Source: Chlorocebus sabaeus (Eukaryota; Chordata; Mammalia; Primates; Cercopithecidae). From it: a DNA stretch of 64,000 nt. The stretch's first letter is position 1, and every line of letters begins with the position of its first letter. The notes under the pieces are model-generated. The model saw only the letters and a list, made by a program, of their open reading frames with translations, was not told the DNA's origin and did not search any database. The DNA is taken from contig NC_132928.1 of NCBI RefSeq assembly GCF_047675955.1, positions 45,688,889 to 45,752,888 of the forward strand, given 5' to 3'. A program made the translations under genes and the position numbers. Positions 20,651 to 34,274 of this stretch are shown here, piece after piece.

Positions 20651-23600
20651 TGTTGCAGACCGAGTACAGATGGTCTGCTTAAGATCAAGAAAAGACCAAT
20701 TAGTTCTAGTTTTTGCTTCTGTCAGTTGACCCAACTTGGGAAGATAAGAATGCTAGTGTTTCTTTCAAATAAGAATTGTCGTTTCCACTTGAATGATGCA
20801 AGGGTCTCAGTGGTTCTCTTCCGCTGTCTTGATAATTTCATCACTTAGTTCAGGCACTTTTTAGTGAACTCTAATCTGTTTTGGTATATTTCATAAGGAC
20901 AAATTACGACTAAAATGTGAGTTGTACATAAATAGACAGGTCACTTGCTGTGATCATAGCTACATAACAGTAGAAAGAAATTTATCAAGTATTATTAGTG
21001 GCAAATGATTAAGGCGGCACTGGTCATATATGTATTGGCTACATTTTCAGTTCGCAATGGTAAAATAGAGGTTCCATTTTTCAGCCTTTTTAATCAGTAG
21101 TCTTAGATTTGGTTGTCTCCTGAATTCAGCTTAATTCCAAATGATTGAAGAAATTATCAATCCTCCCTGCAACCTCCAATTTCAAAACATGATTGGACCT
21201 CAGAATAGTTCCTTTTGGTAAAAACTGAAGTGACTAATAAATGTCACCAATCCTGTTGTTCCAGTTTTGACAACTTAACTGCAGAATTAGAAAGAATACC
21301 TAAATTGCCCTGGTTTTATTACATTGAGTTCCATGATGAGGGATCTAAAGCACAGGGCAGTGAAGAGATTTCCATGGTGATTATGGAATGAGATAACTGA
21401 TTTCTAGATTTTTAATCCTGTGTAGCTGTTTTAATGCCGATTATTTTATCATGACTATTCTTCTTGGTTTAAAGGAGCATGGGGAGTATTTTAAGCAGAG
21501 TTTGGTTTTCCCAGATTTGTTTTAGCTCCTTTATCCAAGTGATTATGCCAGGGAGTTTCTTTGTGACTCCAAATACATAAGCATGTGCTTCTTAGGTTCC
21601 TTTTGCTTGTCTGTCTTTGGTGGTCATAGGAATGAACAATGAATGCCTTGTAACTGAGAAGGCTGCTGGTCGTCCCTTGGTTCTTTTTCCAACACTTAAA
21701 CGTGCATATGGGTCGTATTGCTGTGTGGCACCATCTCCAAGTCTGTGGCACAGTATAGTAGGACCATTATAAGGCTTATATAGGACTATAGTAGGACAAT
21801 AATGAGGCTTGTTTCTGCACATTTCTTGACATAGCATAACAACATACCGTAAAGTCTGAAAGAAAATCATTAGCCTATGGTATGGCCACTACACCTATTC
21901 CCCAGTTACCATATCATGAAGAACTTTTACTGTATGTGTTTAAATTATGGCTATTATTCATCAGGAATTACAAAACGTATGTATTGTATGTTTTGACATT
22001 TTTATTTCAAAAGAGTGACTTGTTCATTTAATTGCATTTAATTGATATGTTGTCAGCCTATCAAAAATTGTTAATTTTTTAAAATCTGAAGCCCTTAAGG
22101 TCTTTGTGGGTTTTTAATAGTAATTCAGTTATTTTAAGAATTTGCTCTTCTGGCTTTTTAAAATGGAAAAGTAATATACTTACACAATAAATTTTTTTTA
22201 AAAGTATGATTGGGAATATAACAAAAATTAAATCTCCCGTCTACTCTATACCACCTACCAGTGACCAATGTTAACACTTTCTTGTGTATTTTTCAAGAAA
22301 CCTTCTATACATGTACATATATCCTTTTCATTTTATCCCAAATATGAGTGTTTTACATATCCAATTCTGGATAAGTGTGATATGTTAAAATCTATCTCTC
22401 TATCCTATGTTCTTTAAACACTGCCAGCCTACCTACAGCCATGACCTGGGTGGCACAATAAAAGCCAGCTTCATATAACACCTGTTACAGGCAGGTACTC
22501 TGAAGGCCTCTCTGATAACACCCATCCTGCTCTCTTGTCCTTGTCTCTCTGACCTCCAGAAGGTCTGGCCCTAATAAAAAAAACTTTTTGATGAGGAGTA
22601 ATATTTATCCAAAAGTTCATATATCATAAATGTGTAACTTGATAACTTTTCACACACAAAACATGCCATGTAACCAGCACCTGACCTTGCCAGGCCTGGA
22701 TTCATACACAGCAACTATTGTTGGAGCTGAGTAGCTGTTGTCCCCTGGATTTTGTCCAGGCAGCCCAGTCCCCATCAGACACACACTGTGTGCACTTGCA
22801 GTTAGTCCCCGCTGTCTTTCTTTGACTTGACTTGCCTGACCCCTGTTGGCATTTGGGTGGTGACCTTTGCTCCCACCTCAGGCTGCTAAAGGAACCCCAG
22901 GACCCAAGCAGTAACTGCTTTGGGGAACCAGCAGGCTTGGCAAGCTGCCAGCAAGTGACCTAGTGGTAAAAGGATCAAGATTGTATTACTTCTCCCTTAG
23001 CTCTCTACTCCTCTGGTAGGAAAGCTGTGCATTAATGTTCATAAAAATAGAAAAGAAGCTCATTATAGGTAATAATTGAAAAGTCAGAATATAAATAGAG
23101 TGGCTGTAATTAATTTGCTGAAACTTTCTGTAGTTCAGATCCATGAAAATGCAGCATTTGCGGTCGGTGGCATTAGCCAAGCCTCTTGCATGAATTAAAC
23201 CTCAGATTTGGCTGCAGGGCATTTCTTTTCCTCTCTAGGAGCACCATACAGAAATCCTTTCAGAGTTAGTCTTTGAATAATAGCTCCATGACATCCTGCC
23301 AGGGCTGACTTTGTAATGTGTTTCACTTAATTGAAGCAACAATTATTATTTTAATTGTTTGTCAAATTCAGCAAGTTAAGGCCTGTCCCCTGACTTGTTG
23401 GTTTAACTGATAAGATTTTGTTCTTCTGCAAACATAATGCAAAATAATCTCCTTCCCTCTAGTGTTTTCTGATTAATGCTTGAAGACATCTTAGAAGATA
23501 TATTTTTCAGAAACACAAATAATAACATAAATAATGATCTTGGAATAGTGATCTTGGGTTGTATGCCCCCAAGAGTATGGTAGAAGATGAGTCTGGGACG

Positions 23601-24780
23601 AGCTGCTGAGCTGAAGCATTTTCATGAGTACCTGATTTCATTCACACATTGGCTTTATTGGAATAGTTCATTACCTTCCAGGCTGAATCACTTCAAGGCC
23701 TATTGAGGGACACATCAGGCTGCAGAGAGGAGGTTCCTTACATAGAGCTTTCTGCATTTGGACTGCCAAGCCCAAAGTGCATACAATTGCTGCCAAGAGG
23801 GAAGTAGGACTCCTTCTTTCCAGCCCCTTTTCTTTCTGAGAGTGATTGTATATGTTTTGGAGATGAGGCGGGCAGTGGTGAAGGCAAGTATCTTATTCTC
23901 ACGAGAGAGAGAGAGACATAACTCTAAGACAGGAGGGTCTATGGAGGTACATTGATTGGTGTTCTCCCTGAAAGCCATATTAAGTGAGAAATTGCTGCTT
24001 TTTAGAGTCTTGGGAAAGGTAGAATTTTCTAGAGACTAACAGTGGAACTTAAATTCTTGGGATAGTTGTGAAAAATGTGGTTGTAGACATTTGGGGCCAT
24101 GGCATTCCCGACACAGAGTCCCTTGCTGGACTAATAGACTGCTTTTTAGTTTCTTGGTTGCCAGCCAGCCCCATAATCCTGTCTCAGCTCCACACACCAC
24201 AGTGATTATGGTTTACACCCGCCAAGATAGTGGAAAGTTGCTGCCAAGCGGAATCAGGATTTTTCATGTCATCACTGCACCATTGAACAGTAAGCTTGTA
24301 TGTAGCTCCCACGCCACTGCTTTCCCTGTGCTAGAAACAGGTTGGGCAGTAGAGCATTCAGACAGTCAGACCATGTCTTGTGTTGCAAATGGATTTTGTG
24401 GAATTGGCATGTAAGGCTTGAAACAGCCAGCATACAAAAATATTTTAGAAAAGTACAAGCCTCTTCTCTGTCTTTCCTCAATCTTGTTAGATTTTAATAA
24501 GATTTACTGGGTACATTGGTTTCCATTGTAGGCTTTTTATTTAGCAAGGCAAACTAAAGATTTCTAAAACAATGGATTTTAAAAGTGTTGGGTACTTTCT
24601 TTTATTTATTCCACCATCATTGATTGTCTGTGTGGATAAATCCAGGTGATCACATTGAAATTAGTAACTGAGGTGGCCTAAAAGTGGCTGGTCCCCATTG
24701 GTTTAGTTCATTGGCCATGAATGGACATGGTCCTTACCATTGTTCTGCCAACACTTTAGTATAAAGCTGCTGGATTCAAT
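20651..24780. other. Intron, mostly unrecognised
   Basis: No exon seen. A block at about 21490-21890 carries two overlapping minus-strand open frames (86 and 92 codons) that I do not recognise and cannot link to splice sites. About 22150-22690 looks like very decayed repeat (LINE-like text) that I cannot name. The GA run at 23905-23918 is a short simple repeat. Confidence 0.45.
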
Positions 24781-24784
24781 AGTG

Positions 24785-24965
24785 TTTCCCAAATACAGGT
24801 TCAGAGGCCAGTTGCATCACAATGCCTGGAGCATTTGTTAGATACATGGATTTCTGGGGCCCACTTCGGTCACATTCATCAGACGGTCCACAGCGGGGGC
24901 CTCGGAATTGGTGTGTGAAGCATGTACACAAGTGACTTGGATGCACTTCTTCTTGGTTTGGGAAC
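24785..24965. mobile_element. MER5-type hAT DNA transposon remnant
   Basis: GTGTTTCCCAAATACAGG near the left end, then CACAATGCCTGGAGCATTTG, ATTTCTGGGGCCCAC and GGGGCCTCGGAATTGGTGTG in the order of the non-autonomous MER5 family. The terminal repeats are degraded. Confidence 0.55.
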
Positions 24966-26174
24966 TGCAGAAGATGAGCTCCTAGAAGGCTATGTATGCA
25001 CTTAAAGTACAGATCATGGGGTTTTCAGAGTTTGGAAAGTTGGCATACTCTGGAATATTCTAAACTCCAGATTCCAGATGCTTAAACCATCAAAAAAACC
25101 AAGGGGTTTTCTTATTCAGAGAAGTCGTAATGTACAGGATTATGTAGGAGAAACCCAGCCAGGCATGCATCATTTGTGTTATTATTATTATTATTAAGTC
25201 AAACACATATGTCCTATCTCTAATAGTAGCAACTTTTTAAAAAGATTTTTTAAAAGACGGTGCCCCAAATGTTTTGCCCACTGTGTGAAGCTCCTTGCAC
25301 TGGGACTCAGTATAAAACGGCACTCTGTCACACTGTTTCCTCAGTGTATCTTACACAATGAGTTCATTAAGCCTTTAGTATTGCAGAAGAAAAAATACCT
25401 ATTAATGAACATCTTTTAATAGAGTACAGGGAAATCAAACCAGTGCATTTCCTTAAACTAAACAGAATTCATTTGAGCCACTTCAGTCCCCATATTCCCT
25501 AATCTTGGTTTCTTTGTTTCTCATATTTAATTCTCTTTGATTTTTCCCACTGGCATGCCATTAAAAACTCCTCCCCTCATTTGTGACAAATGTAAACAGT
25601 CTACTAAATTAGCCTGTTTTTAGTAGCTGGCAGTTCAGCCTTAATTACATGATATTACAAAGTCCCTAAGCCTGGTGTCTTCACTAGCTATGAACTCAAA
25701 ACATGGCGTTTTAGAAATTCACACAGTTCTGTTCTGCTATACAGAGGATTGTTCTGAGTCTGCTGCGGCTGCATAACAGATATCTTTTAAGGAGTTGATA
25801 TGGCAGCATTATTATAACTGCATGTACGGCAGCCTCCTGTGGGAAATATTGCAACTTAGTTGTTAAATCTTATACTGTTCCATATCCTATTTTCTTGTGT
25901 TGTTTTGGTGGCAGGGCAAAAATTCTACAATAAAGGTTCTTAAGTTTATGCATCCACTTTATTTTTGTATCTTTTTTCCTTCTCAAAAATGTGAACTGCA
26001 TACCACAGCTTAGCACATCCCATCAAGAAAACAACAATCATCTGGGGATGAAGTGAGGCTGGTGGCAGTGGGGTCCCCAGGACGGTTGCCTCTAGCCAAA
26101 AGCATGCTCTTTCATTTTTCCCTAGTGTGAAAATATGCTATCTGTGTTGTCCTGTGAAAGGTCTTGGAAGCATT
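24966..26174. other. Intron, nothing recognised
   Basis: No gene seen. A short (ATT)n run lies at about 25178-25195. Confidence 0.5.
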
Positions 26175-26350
26175 GCTCATGCTGGGCTGCTTTGAACAAG
26201 TCACTTATTATCTCCGGGCGTCAGTTTCCTTTCCTGTAACATAAGGGAAATGTGCTAAAATTGTGGTTTTCAAATGCAGCCGCCTGTTGGAATCATTTGA
26301 TGATCCAAGGCAATTGACATGTTTTGAAAACTTCCCAGAGGGTGGTAATA
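26175..26350 (+). mobile_element. MIR fragment followed by a MER5-like remnant
   Basis: GAACAAGTCACTTATTATCT and TCAGTTTCCTTTCCTGTAAC form a forward MIR core. GTGGTTTTCAAATGCAGCCG onward to TGGAATCATTTGATGATCC resembles a MER5-type end. Both are weak. Confidence 0.45.
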
Positions 26351-27621
26351 TACAGTCTTGCTTGAAAATCTCTGGATGAGATGTTCTCTGAGTCCTTTCC
26401 TGACCTAACACTTTCCTCTTCATAGGGGTAACCATATCTGAAGAACGTTCACATAACTGCATACTCGATGCTTCCTGGACCCTCAGCCCAACTTTAGATC
26501 TCTGTGGGGTGGTCTTAAAAAATCCTTTTCTAGGAAGCTCGTGGTATTTTATCATGTTGTATACTGTGCCAAAGGTGTTTGCTAAGAGTGTTGTCTCCTT
26601 GGGAAGGCATGTGCTTGATGATGACTGAACTCCCAAGGAACATATATTGGACCTTCTTATGAAGGAGCTGTGTGCACCAGGTAGAGAAGCAGCAGCTGCC
26701 CAGGAGGTCCTTCTTTTAGCACACAGATGGATGCCTCTTGGCTAAGGGAGCTGCATATATCAAGACTTCTTCTGAGCAGGCTCTGGCCAGCTCAGGATTC
26801 CTTCCTACAGTATGTGTTTTGGTGTGTTGCCCAGCTTTGCTTTTAGGTTTCCTATTTCATACTGGTGTAGGGCCTCTAATCATCTCTGGGTATTGAATTT
26901 CTGATGTTACTTCTAATGGCTTTGGAGTTCAGCTTCTTTTGTTTCCAGATTTGCATAAACAGTGCTGCCTTTGTCCCCTGGTCTTGACATAACTTCAAAG
27001 CTTTGATGGGCATCAAAGACACACTGGATCCTCATTTCTTAGACATCAGATCGCAGCAATGCCAGCAGGTGACTGAAGGTTGTAGCCCCACTTCTGGGCC
27101 AGTTTTCTGTCTCTCAGTCAGAGAAGATTAGGTTACATTCTGCCAAGTCCTCTGACAATGGTTCTGAATCTTAACAGCTTTCATAAGGCCTGTGCAAATA
27201 CCGTTGAACTAAAGGGGAACTGCTGGTGTTTGTCTAAAGTGGAAAGGGCAGTAACTCTCTAATATTTGCTGAACTCTCCTCACCCTGAGAGGCAGATTAT
27301 TAAGTGTACCTCTGGAAAGCATGGAACCTCCAAGCCTATTGGCCAAACTTTGCTACTGATAATCGTCTTATGAGAGCCAAGACCTCATTTTCCCATGCAT
27401 CTTATCAAAATAACAGCAGTACTAGAACTATCAGTTAACTATGCGGGCATTGTCAGTATGTTGGATATATAGAGGCCAGTTTTGATAACAGGTCAGCTTG
27501 GCCCAATCATGCAACAAACCCTTGAGCTCTATCTCTGTCTCTATGTTGCCTAATAGTTGTATGTTTAGAGAACAGAGCTTAATTTTTATCTCTGCTCAGG
27601 AAAAAAAAAAAAAAAGGGTTA
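26351..27621. other. Intron, nothing recognised
   Basis: Unique-looking sequence ending in a poly(A) run at about 27601-27615. Confidence 0.5.
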
Positions 27622-27946
27622 GGCTGGGTGTGGTGCCTCACGCCTGTAATCCCAGCACTTTGGGAGGCCGAGGCAGGCAGATCACCTAAGGTCAGGAGTT
27701 CGAGACCAGCCTGACCAACGTGGTGAAACCCCATCTCTACTAAAATACAAAAATTAGCCGGGCATGGTGACGGGCACCTGTAATCTCAGCTACTCGGGAG
27801 GCTGAGACAGGAGAATCGCTTGGACCCAGGAGGTGAAGTTTGCAGTGAGCCGAGATCATGCCACTCTACTCCAGCCTGGGCAACAGAGTAAGACTGTTTA
27901 AAAAAAAAAGAAAAAGAAAAAGAAAAAGAAAAAGAAAAAGAAAAAA
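27622..27946 (+). mobile_element. AluS with (AAAAAG)n tail
   Basis: GGCTGGGTGTGGTGCCTCAC at the left, AAAATTAGCCGGGCATGGTG in the middle and GCAGTGAGCCGAGATCATGC in the right arm: a full dimer of AluS type. The tail at about 27900-27946 is an AAAAAG microsatellite. Target duplications are unclear because the left flank is itself poly(A). Confidence 0.9.
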
Positions 27947-29891
27947 GCTGAAAGGTATTCGGCAACATCCCATACACAGCATTCCAGTACCAGTAATATC
28001 TGATTTCTTAACTGCTCTTTTGCATTGTCTATGTCATGTACCACTGTATTTTCAGATTTTCTTCAATTATTTGCCTTGCCTTGCTCTCCTCACCTGTGCA
28101 ATGAGGGTTGCGTAGACTGATCTTTAAAGACTTTTCTAGCCACCACATGCTGTGTATTTTAAGTTCCACTGCTAATGCTGTGACAAATGAAATAACTCAC
28201 TCTATTGCCACATTACGGCATTTTGAGCTTTTTTCCTTTATTTTTACTTATATTTGACGTCTTCTGTAGTTTTGACTTATCCATGTCTCAAGTCCTTGGC
28301 GGTTAGACTGATGATTCATGTCTATATAAAAATTGTAAAAAATTATTTGCCCTCTAACCTGAGTGAAAATGCTCTTTTTTCATGAAGAACAGTAGCAAAA
28401 AAGGGTTGTAATGAGAAGAAAAAAAGCCCAGAAAATTATGTCAGAACTGTGTTAGAGGAGATAGTTCCAGGTCTGAAAACTGGGAAATCTACTGCTGTTG
28501 ACTCAAAGAGTGGAATATTTGCAGCATAAGTGTACGTGTTGCAGGTATTTGGTTAGATTTAACTTTTATCAAGCGTGCAAAATAAGTAAGTGCAAGTCTT
28601 CCCTAGAATGCTCACCCTCTACCCCAAGCACTTTTGGAAAAAGCAAAAACAGCCGTTTGACATTTGCCGTTGTGATGGGAAACAGTATGTGTGTTTGTTC
28701 TTTGCAAAAGTTACTGGTGTTTTTTGCTCAGTCTGCTGTGTAAGGAAAGCGGCCTGCATGTGCACTTTGGAGGTTAGAAGAACCTGCCAGTTGGAATTCA
28801 AGTCTCACCAGGCTAATGGATTATTACACTGAAGTGATAGCTCCTTCTATGGAAAGACTTTACTTCACAGTAGTGTCATTATATAGAAATACTAAACATT
28901 GGCGATACCTTCAGAGGCTAAAAGCATGAGTGCCATGAAAGGTCCCTGTAACATGAAGCCAGTTGGGGCTACCTCCCTCCTTGCTGACACTTTAGTGTAA
29001 GAGCAAAACAAAAGTCAAAGGACGTAGAGATATGGGAGACTGAAAATCACTTGTCTCCTGAGTTTGAGTTTACATGCTACAGGAAAATCAAAATCAAGAC
29101 AGCAAAAACTTGCTTTTTCAAGGAGTCTTCCCATTAGTAACTCTTTGACTTACACTAGGGGTTTAGTTTCTAAAATCACACTCTTCCCTTTCTGAGCTAT
29201 AACTAATAAATTAAAAAGCACATCCTTCTGCTAGGTCAGAATTATCTCGAGAAAATACTGCTCTTTGGCTGACTCCCTCATCCCTCTCCAGTCTTGTCTA
29301 TTCAGCTGATACTCTCCAGCTGTAGGCCAGCTGCCTCTTTTCCCTGAAATCTGGTGCCAGCTGTTTTGAGTTTCTGAAGAAAGGTTTCTCTTGGGTGCGT
29401 TGGTAACACTAGGGCTCAAGCATGAAAGCATAAAATGCCCTAATGAGTTTTCACTTTGATATCATAGTCAATGTGATTTAATGAACTAAGAGTGAAACTG
29501 TTTCTGCCCTGAGGCAAAATAGATTTTGTAGCTTTTCTCTCTCTTCTTTGTAATAGAGTATCTGAGATTTAGCATTGCTTCCCCTAATCTATATATCAGT
29601 TGTTAAGTATTAGATAACAAATTGTCTTCCTGTTCTATAGCTTTGAGCCAGAAAGCAACAGTTTCCCTTATTTTGATGTCAAAGGAGCAGAGGAACCATA
29701 GTCTGTGTTTTACCTTCTGAAATAATTTCTCCTGAATTGATTTTTTGGAGTGAATGTAGAGTTCTCATTTTAATTTAAATCTCACTCCTACTTGTACTAA
29801 CATCGTTTATTTGGCTCTATTTTCTCTTTTCTAATTATTTTCTTTCTGTGTTTCCAAACAGGCATTTTTCTAGGTAAATCTTAAGGCTTCT
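27947..29891. other. Intron, nothing recognised
   Basis: No named repeat and no credible exon. Confidence 0.5.
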
Positions 29892-29978
29892 CACATTGGG
29901 GATCAAGTTTCCAACACATGAACTTTGGAGGACACATTCAAGCCAGAGGAGTCACTAAAAAGAAATTCAGACTTTCTT
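29892..29978. repeat. 87-bp duplicate of an LTR-flank junction (partner 30909-30995)
   Basis: Aligns without gaps to 30909-30995 at a constant offset of 1017 bp with 11 mismatches. About the first 58 bp are MLT1 LTR end and the rest is the sequence next to that LTR. Confidence 0.85.
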
Positions 29979-30583
29979 CAGGCTCCTTAATTAATTTATT
30001 GATGGATTGATCTATTTATTTTTTCATGTAATTAGTTTTAGTCATTGTGGTAGAAATTCAACTGTCTTATCTGAAATAATTGGGAGAAGGTGTTCTTCCT
30101 TTCACCTTGTACAAAATGATTGTGACTTTTAAAAAATCCAGACAGGTAATTCTTGTCTTCAGCAACTTTACAAATATATTTGCCTTCCCTAGCTTTTGAG
30201 CCCTGAGACAATAAGGGTTACACATGGCTACAGCCTGTAGTTAAGTTTACTCTGGGTGCCAGAATAATACAAGATCCTTTCCAGACCCCTGAACAATCAA
30301 CTGTTAATAAGTGAGATCATTTTTGGTAGAAGAATTGCATATGTCACTGTCTCAAAAGAGACATGGGCTGCAAATCCTGTCTGCGGACTTGCTTCCAAAT
30401 ACTTGTTCAAACTCCTCCCAGCTTTGTCTGCACTTGGCATTAATCCCACATTGACATTCAAAGAGCTTGAGTGCTGCACATTCTCAACTAAATAGATAGT
30501 AAAACAAAACCAGTAACTTGTTATTAAATACAAAGTGAAGGGGGCAGTAGTCATTTTATGATTCTTTTCATTTATTCTGTCAC
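29979..30583. other. Intron, nothing recognised
   Basis: AT-rich sequence between the 87-bp duplicate and the MLT1 LTR. Confidence 0.5.
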
Positions 30584-30966
30584 TGTCTTAGTCTGTATTG
30601 TGCTGTTATAACAGAATACCACAGACTGGTAATAATTTATAATGAACAGAATTCACTGGCTCATGATTCTGGAGGCTGGGAGTCCAAAATTGAGCGGCTG
30701 GCATCTGGCAACGGCCTTTCTGCTGCATCATTCTATGGTGGTAGGGCAAGAGAGGGTGAGAGAGAACAAGAGAGGCCAAACTTGTCCTTTTCTAAGGAAC
30801 TCGCTCTCATGATAACAAACCCCCTCATTCAATAACAATAGCAGTCCACTCATGAGGGCAGAGCTCGAGTTCCAATTACCTCTTGAATGTCCCACCTCCC
30901 AACATTACCACATTAGGGATCAAGTTTCCGACACATGAAGTTTAGGGGACACATTCAAACCATATA
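30584..30966 (-). mobile_element. MLT1-type LTR (ERVL-MaLR), reverse
   Basis: Plus-strand order TGTCTTAGTCTGTATTGTGC, ATGATTCTGGAGGCTGGGAG, CTCATGAGGGCAGAGCTCGA and GGGACACATTCAAACCATAT is the reverse of a MaLR MLT1 LTR. No internal region remains. Confidence 0.75.
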
Positions 30967-31104
30967 AGTCACTAAAAAGCAATTCATACTTTCTTTAAAT
31001 GCCTTAGAAAAGTAGAAAGCTTTAATGATTTTTAAAAGTCCTTTAAATGTTGAAGTAATGTATAAACATATGAGGTTTTGGAACCTTAAAGGCTTGCTTT
31101 TTTT

Positions 31105-31495
31105 AAACAGTGAACTGTAACAGCACCAACCTCTCCCAATGGACCCAGTGATCCTTGCCTCCTGGTAGTCACTCCTTCTATAGTCTCGTCCCATGCTGAA
31201 TCATGTGACTTGACAGGATAGGCAGAAGTGAGATCCTGTGACTTCTCAGGCCAGATTATAAAAGGCATTGCAGTTTCTGCTGTGGATTTCTTGCTCTGGG
31301 GAATGCCAGCCCCCATGCCATGAGAACATCCAAACAGACCCAAGCAGAGGCCTACATGGAGAGAAACTAAGGCCTGCAACCAACAACCAGCACTGCATCT
31401 AAGTACAACCTCATGAGAGACTCCAAGCAAGAATGTCCTAAGTGCCTGACCCATGCAATCTAAGAACATAATAAATGTTACTGTTTGAGGTGCTG
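31105..31495 (+). mobile_element. MLT1-type LTR (ERVL-MaLR), forward
   Basis: CCCAGTGATCCTTGCCTCCT, ATAAAAGGCATTGCAG, GGGGAATGCCAGCCCCCATG, CAACCTCATGAGAGACTCC and AACATAATAAATGTTACTGT occur in the order of the longer MLT1 subfamilies. It is opposite in strand to the neighbouring MLT1 and diverged, so the two are independent insertions. Confidence 0.7.
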
Positions 31496-31745
31496 GTGGC
31501 ACAAATGTAGACCCTGCTCTCACAGAATTTATGGTGCGCTGGGAGAGACAGATGATACACAAATAAATAAACAAAAAATATTATTTTGAAAGATGTGTTA
31601 AGGAGAATGTAAACCAGAATAATGGGGTAGAGCTCTGATAGGAGAGTACTTTGTATATAATGTGATCAGAGAAAGGCTTTTTGAGAAGGTGCTATTTGAG
31701 CCCCAAGATAGAAAGAGCCATCTTGTCAAGATGTTGAGGAGGGGA
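31496..31745 (-). mobile_element. L2 LINE fragment
   Basis: ACCCTGCTCTCACAGAATTT, GGGAGAGACAGATGATACAC and GAAAGGCTTTTTGAGAAGGT match the reverse L2 3' region. Confidence 0.55.
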
Positions 31746-33975
31746 GGAATGGAGAAAGGGGAAAAAAACAAAGAAAGTTTGTATGGCTGAGTCTTTTTTG
31801 GACTTATGTCAGATTTGCCTTCAGAATAGCATGCGATTCTTTGAGCTTCTTGAGAGAAATATGGTCAGTTTTCAATATCATCAACAACAGTATAATATTT
31901 TTTCATTTTAATTCTTACCAATCCATTTAACTATACTATTCAACATCTACCAGTTAGTGGAATGAAATATTATTTGCTCTGTTAACTCTTGTTTATTATA
32001 TTAGCAAATCTGCTACCTTAACATCCTCTGCATCCTTATTTCACAGTGGAATATTCTCAACTTTTTCTTGGCTCTCCTGTCATCAATGGCAGTGTCATTA
32101 CTAATAGGATTGGGAGGGGGGCAGTATTTATGAAAAAATGCTTTATTTGAACATAACAAAATTAAACAAAATGTACCACTTTGACAATAAATGAAGACTT
32201 TCTACACTGCCATCCGATGAGTCTAAAAACCAGGCGAGCACTGGACACCAAAAGATCTGCATTTATCTCTTCTCTTACTTACAGCACAGGTTAGGAGTTT
32301 TGGAAGGACCTGCTAAATTTACAGCATGCATCACTGCGTTTTAGGTGAATTTTTTGCTGTTCCCTTATGCTTCTCCTTGTTTTCTTTAGGCATGGAGCAA
32401 ACATTTGCAGAAATATATAGATCAGTGTTTTGGATCCTGCTCTGCATCTTCCCACAGAAATCATTTGAATACTGTCCACTTATGATGTTTCTGTTTCCTT
32501 GGTTGACATCACAGCACATCTCATCTTGATTAAAAAGAGCGTTTCTCAGATTGGCTCTGGGCTAAACAGAGCAATTTATTTTGGGTTTGCTTCAGTTTGT
32601 ACTTAAGTTCTGAGTCTCAACAATGGAGTATTATTCCTCTGAAAAGCTCTTCTATCGTTTTCAGTTCTTTGAGGCTTTGATTTCTGCATCTCCTAAAATA
32701 GGAATGAGGCCACCAAACATAAAAATGTGTATTAAGAACAATCTGCTTTAGTTGAATATTTATTTTCTATTTAATCTAGTTCATCAGTTAACATAACAGA
32801 GAACTTTGTCAGGCCCAAGTACAAGTAAAGCATACTCATTACTGATTTTAAAAGAGAAACCCCGTAAATCAATATTTGAGCTATGTTTCCTGCATAAACC
32901 CATTAGCTGTGTCCTGAAGAAAAGTCTCAATGCGTAATTATTTCAAAGCAGTGAGCTCATAGCTGTCTGCTTGGCACAGCTCAGCTCTGGTTTCTTCATG
33001 AAAAATAAGATGACTGCCAGGATTTTTTCTGTCTCCTACCTGAGCCCTCACAAGTACTGCTTTTCACCTCAGTGGACTTCGATTCTTTAAGTCAATGCCA
33101 TTTATTCTGCCTCCCACAGAGTGCAACCAAGAAGTGAGTTGCTATTGAGAAGCCAAAAATCAGAATAGAAAGCAATGATTTATTTCTCTTTGAAAGGAGA
33201 GGCACATTTTTAGGGACCATGAGAAAGGTCCTCGGCCATTTAAATTCAAGTGATGAAACTCAAGATGTTTGAAAGTCTAATCTCTAATAAAACACGAATT
33301 ATAATCTGGTTTGCTTTAGGCAGATGTATGGTCCCACGATGAACCCCATTTGTTTTTTAAAAGGCTTCCCTTGCTTCCCTGCATTTGGCATTTTTACTGC
33401 TTGCTACTGGCAGGAAATATTTCTTCCTTCTCAGTTTATTCTGATCCCTGCTGTCTGGAGAATCTCGCAGCATACTAATTTATGACTTTGAAAGATTGTG
33501 TATTCATTTATGTAGAGGCTTCTGTGTCAAATTTGACTCTAAAATACCTCATGCCTTCTCACTTAGATATTTTGTGCAGTATTACCTATTACTTAATAAA
33601 TATTTAGATTTTCAAGGTAAAATAAAGAATTTGTATAGTCTGAAAAAAGTTTATCGTGTTCCTAGATTTTATTAGCAATGAAAAAATTTCCTATGAATAA
33701 AATTATTGTTAGGATTTGTTTTCCATTTTGTTTACTTTGCTTCTGAAGATATTTTGAAACCTTGATTTCTGGGAATGGAATTCTTTATATGCTTCCTAGG
33801 AAAGGAAATATAACACACCAGTTAGAATAATTAATACTAGAAAAGAAACATTCTTCTTCCTCCTAAAATGCTATAGGGCAACAAATCACCTACCCCACCC
33901 CACCCCCATTTCAATTATAGTGAGATGGGAAGAGGTGGCATTCCATCTGTACAAGTTAAATCTCTCAGATATAAT
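31746..33975. other. Intron, nothing recognised
   Basis: No gene or confident repeat seen. Confidence 0.5.
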
Positions 33976-34066
33976 TTTTTTTTTTCTTTTTGAGATAGGG
34001 CCTCACTCTACTGCCCAGGCTGAAGTGTAGTGGCACGATCGTAGCCCACTGCAGCCTCAAGCTTTT
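33976..34066 (-). mobile_element. Alu fragment (3' about 90 bp only)
   Basis: Poly(T), then TTTTTGAGATAGGGCCTCAC, TACTGCCCAGGCTGAAGTGT and CACTGCAGCCTCAAGC: the 3' end of an old Alu in reverse, 5'-truncated. Confidence 0.85.
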
Positions 34067-34274
34067 GGTCGTATATAATTTTTAAAAAGTAGTTTCATTG
34101 TTTTCAAATATATACAGTTATTTAGGGTAATAATAAAATTACAAAATTAGCTTTAATTAACATATGACAATTGTGTCTGCTTAATGTCTTTATTGTTTGT
34201 TGGCATATGAATTATTCTTCTAACCAGTTCGTTATGTAGTATCCTGCAATTTATAACATCTTTTGCTTAATCAT

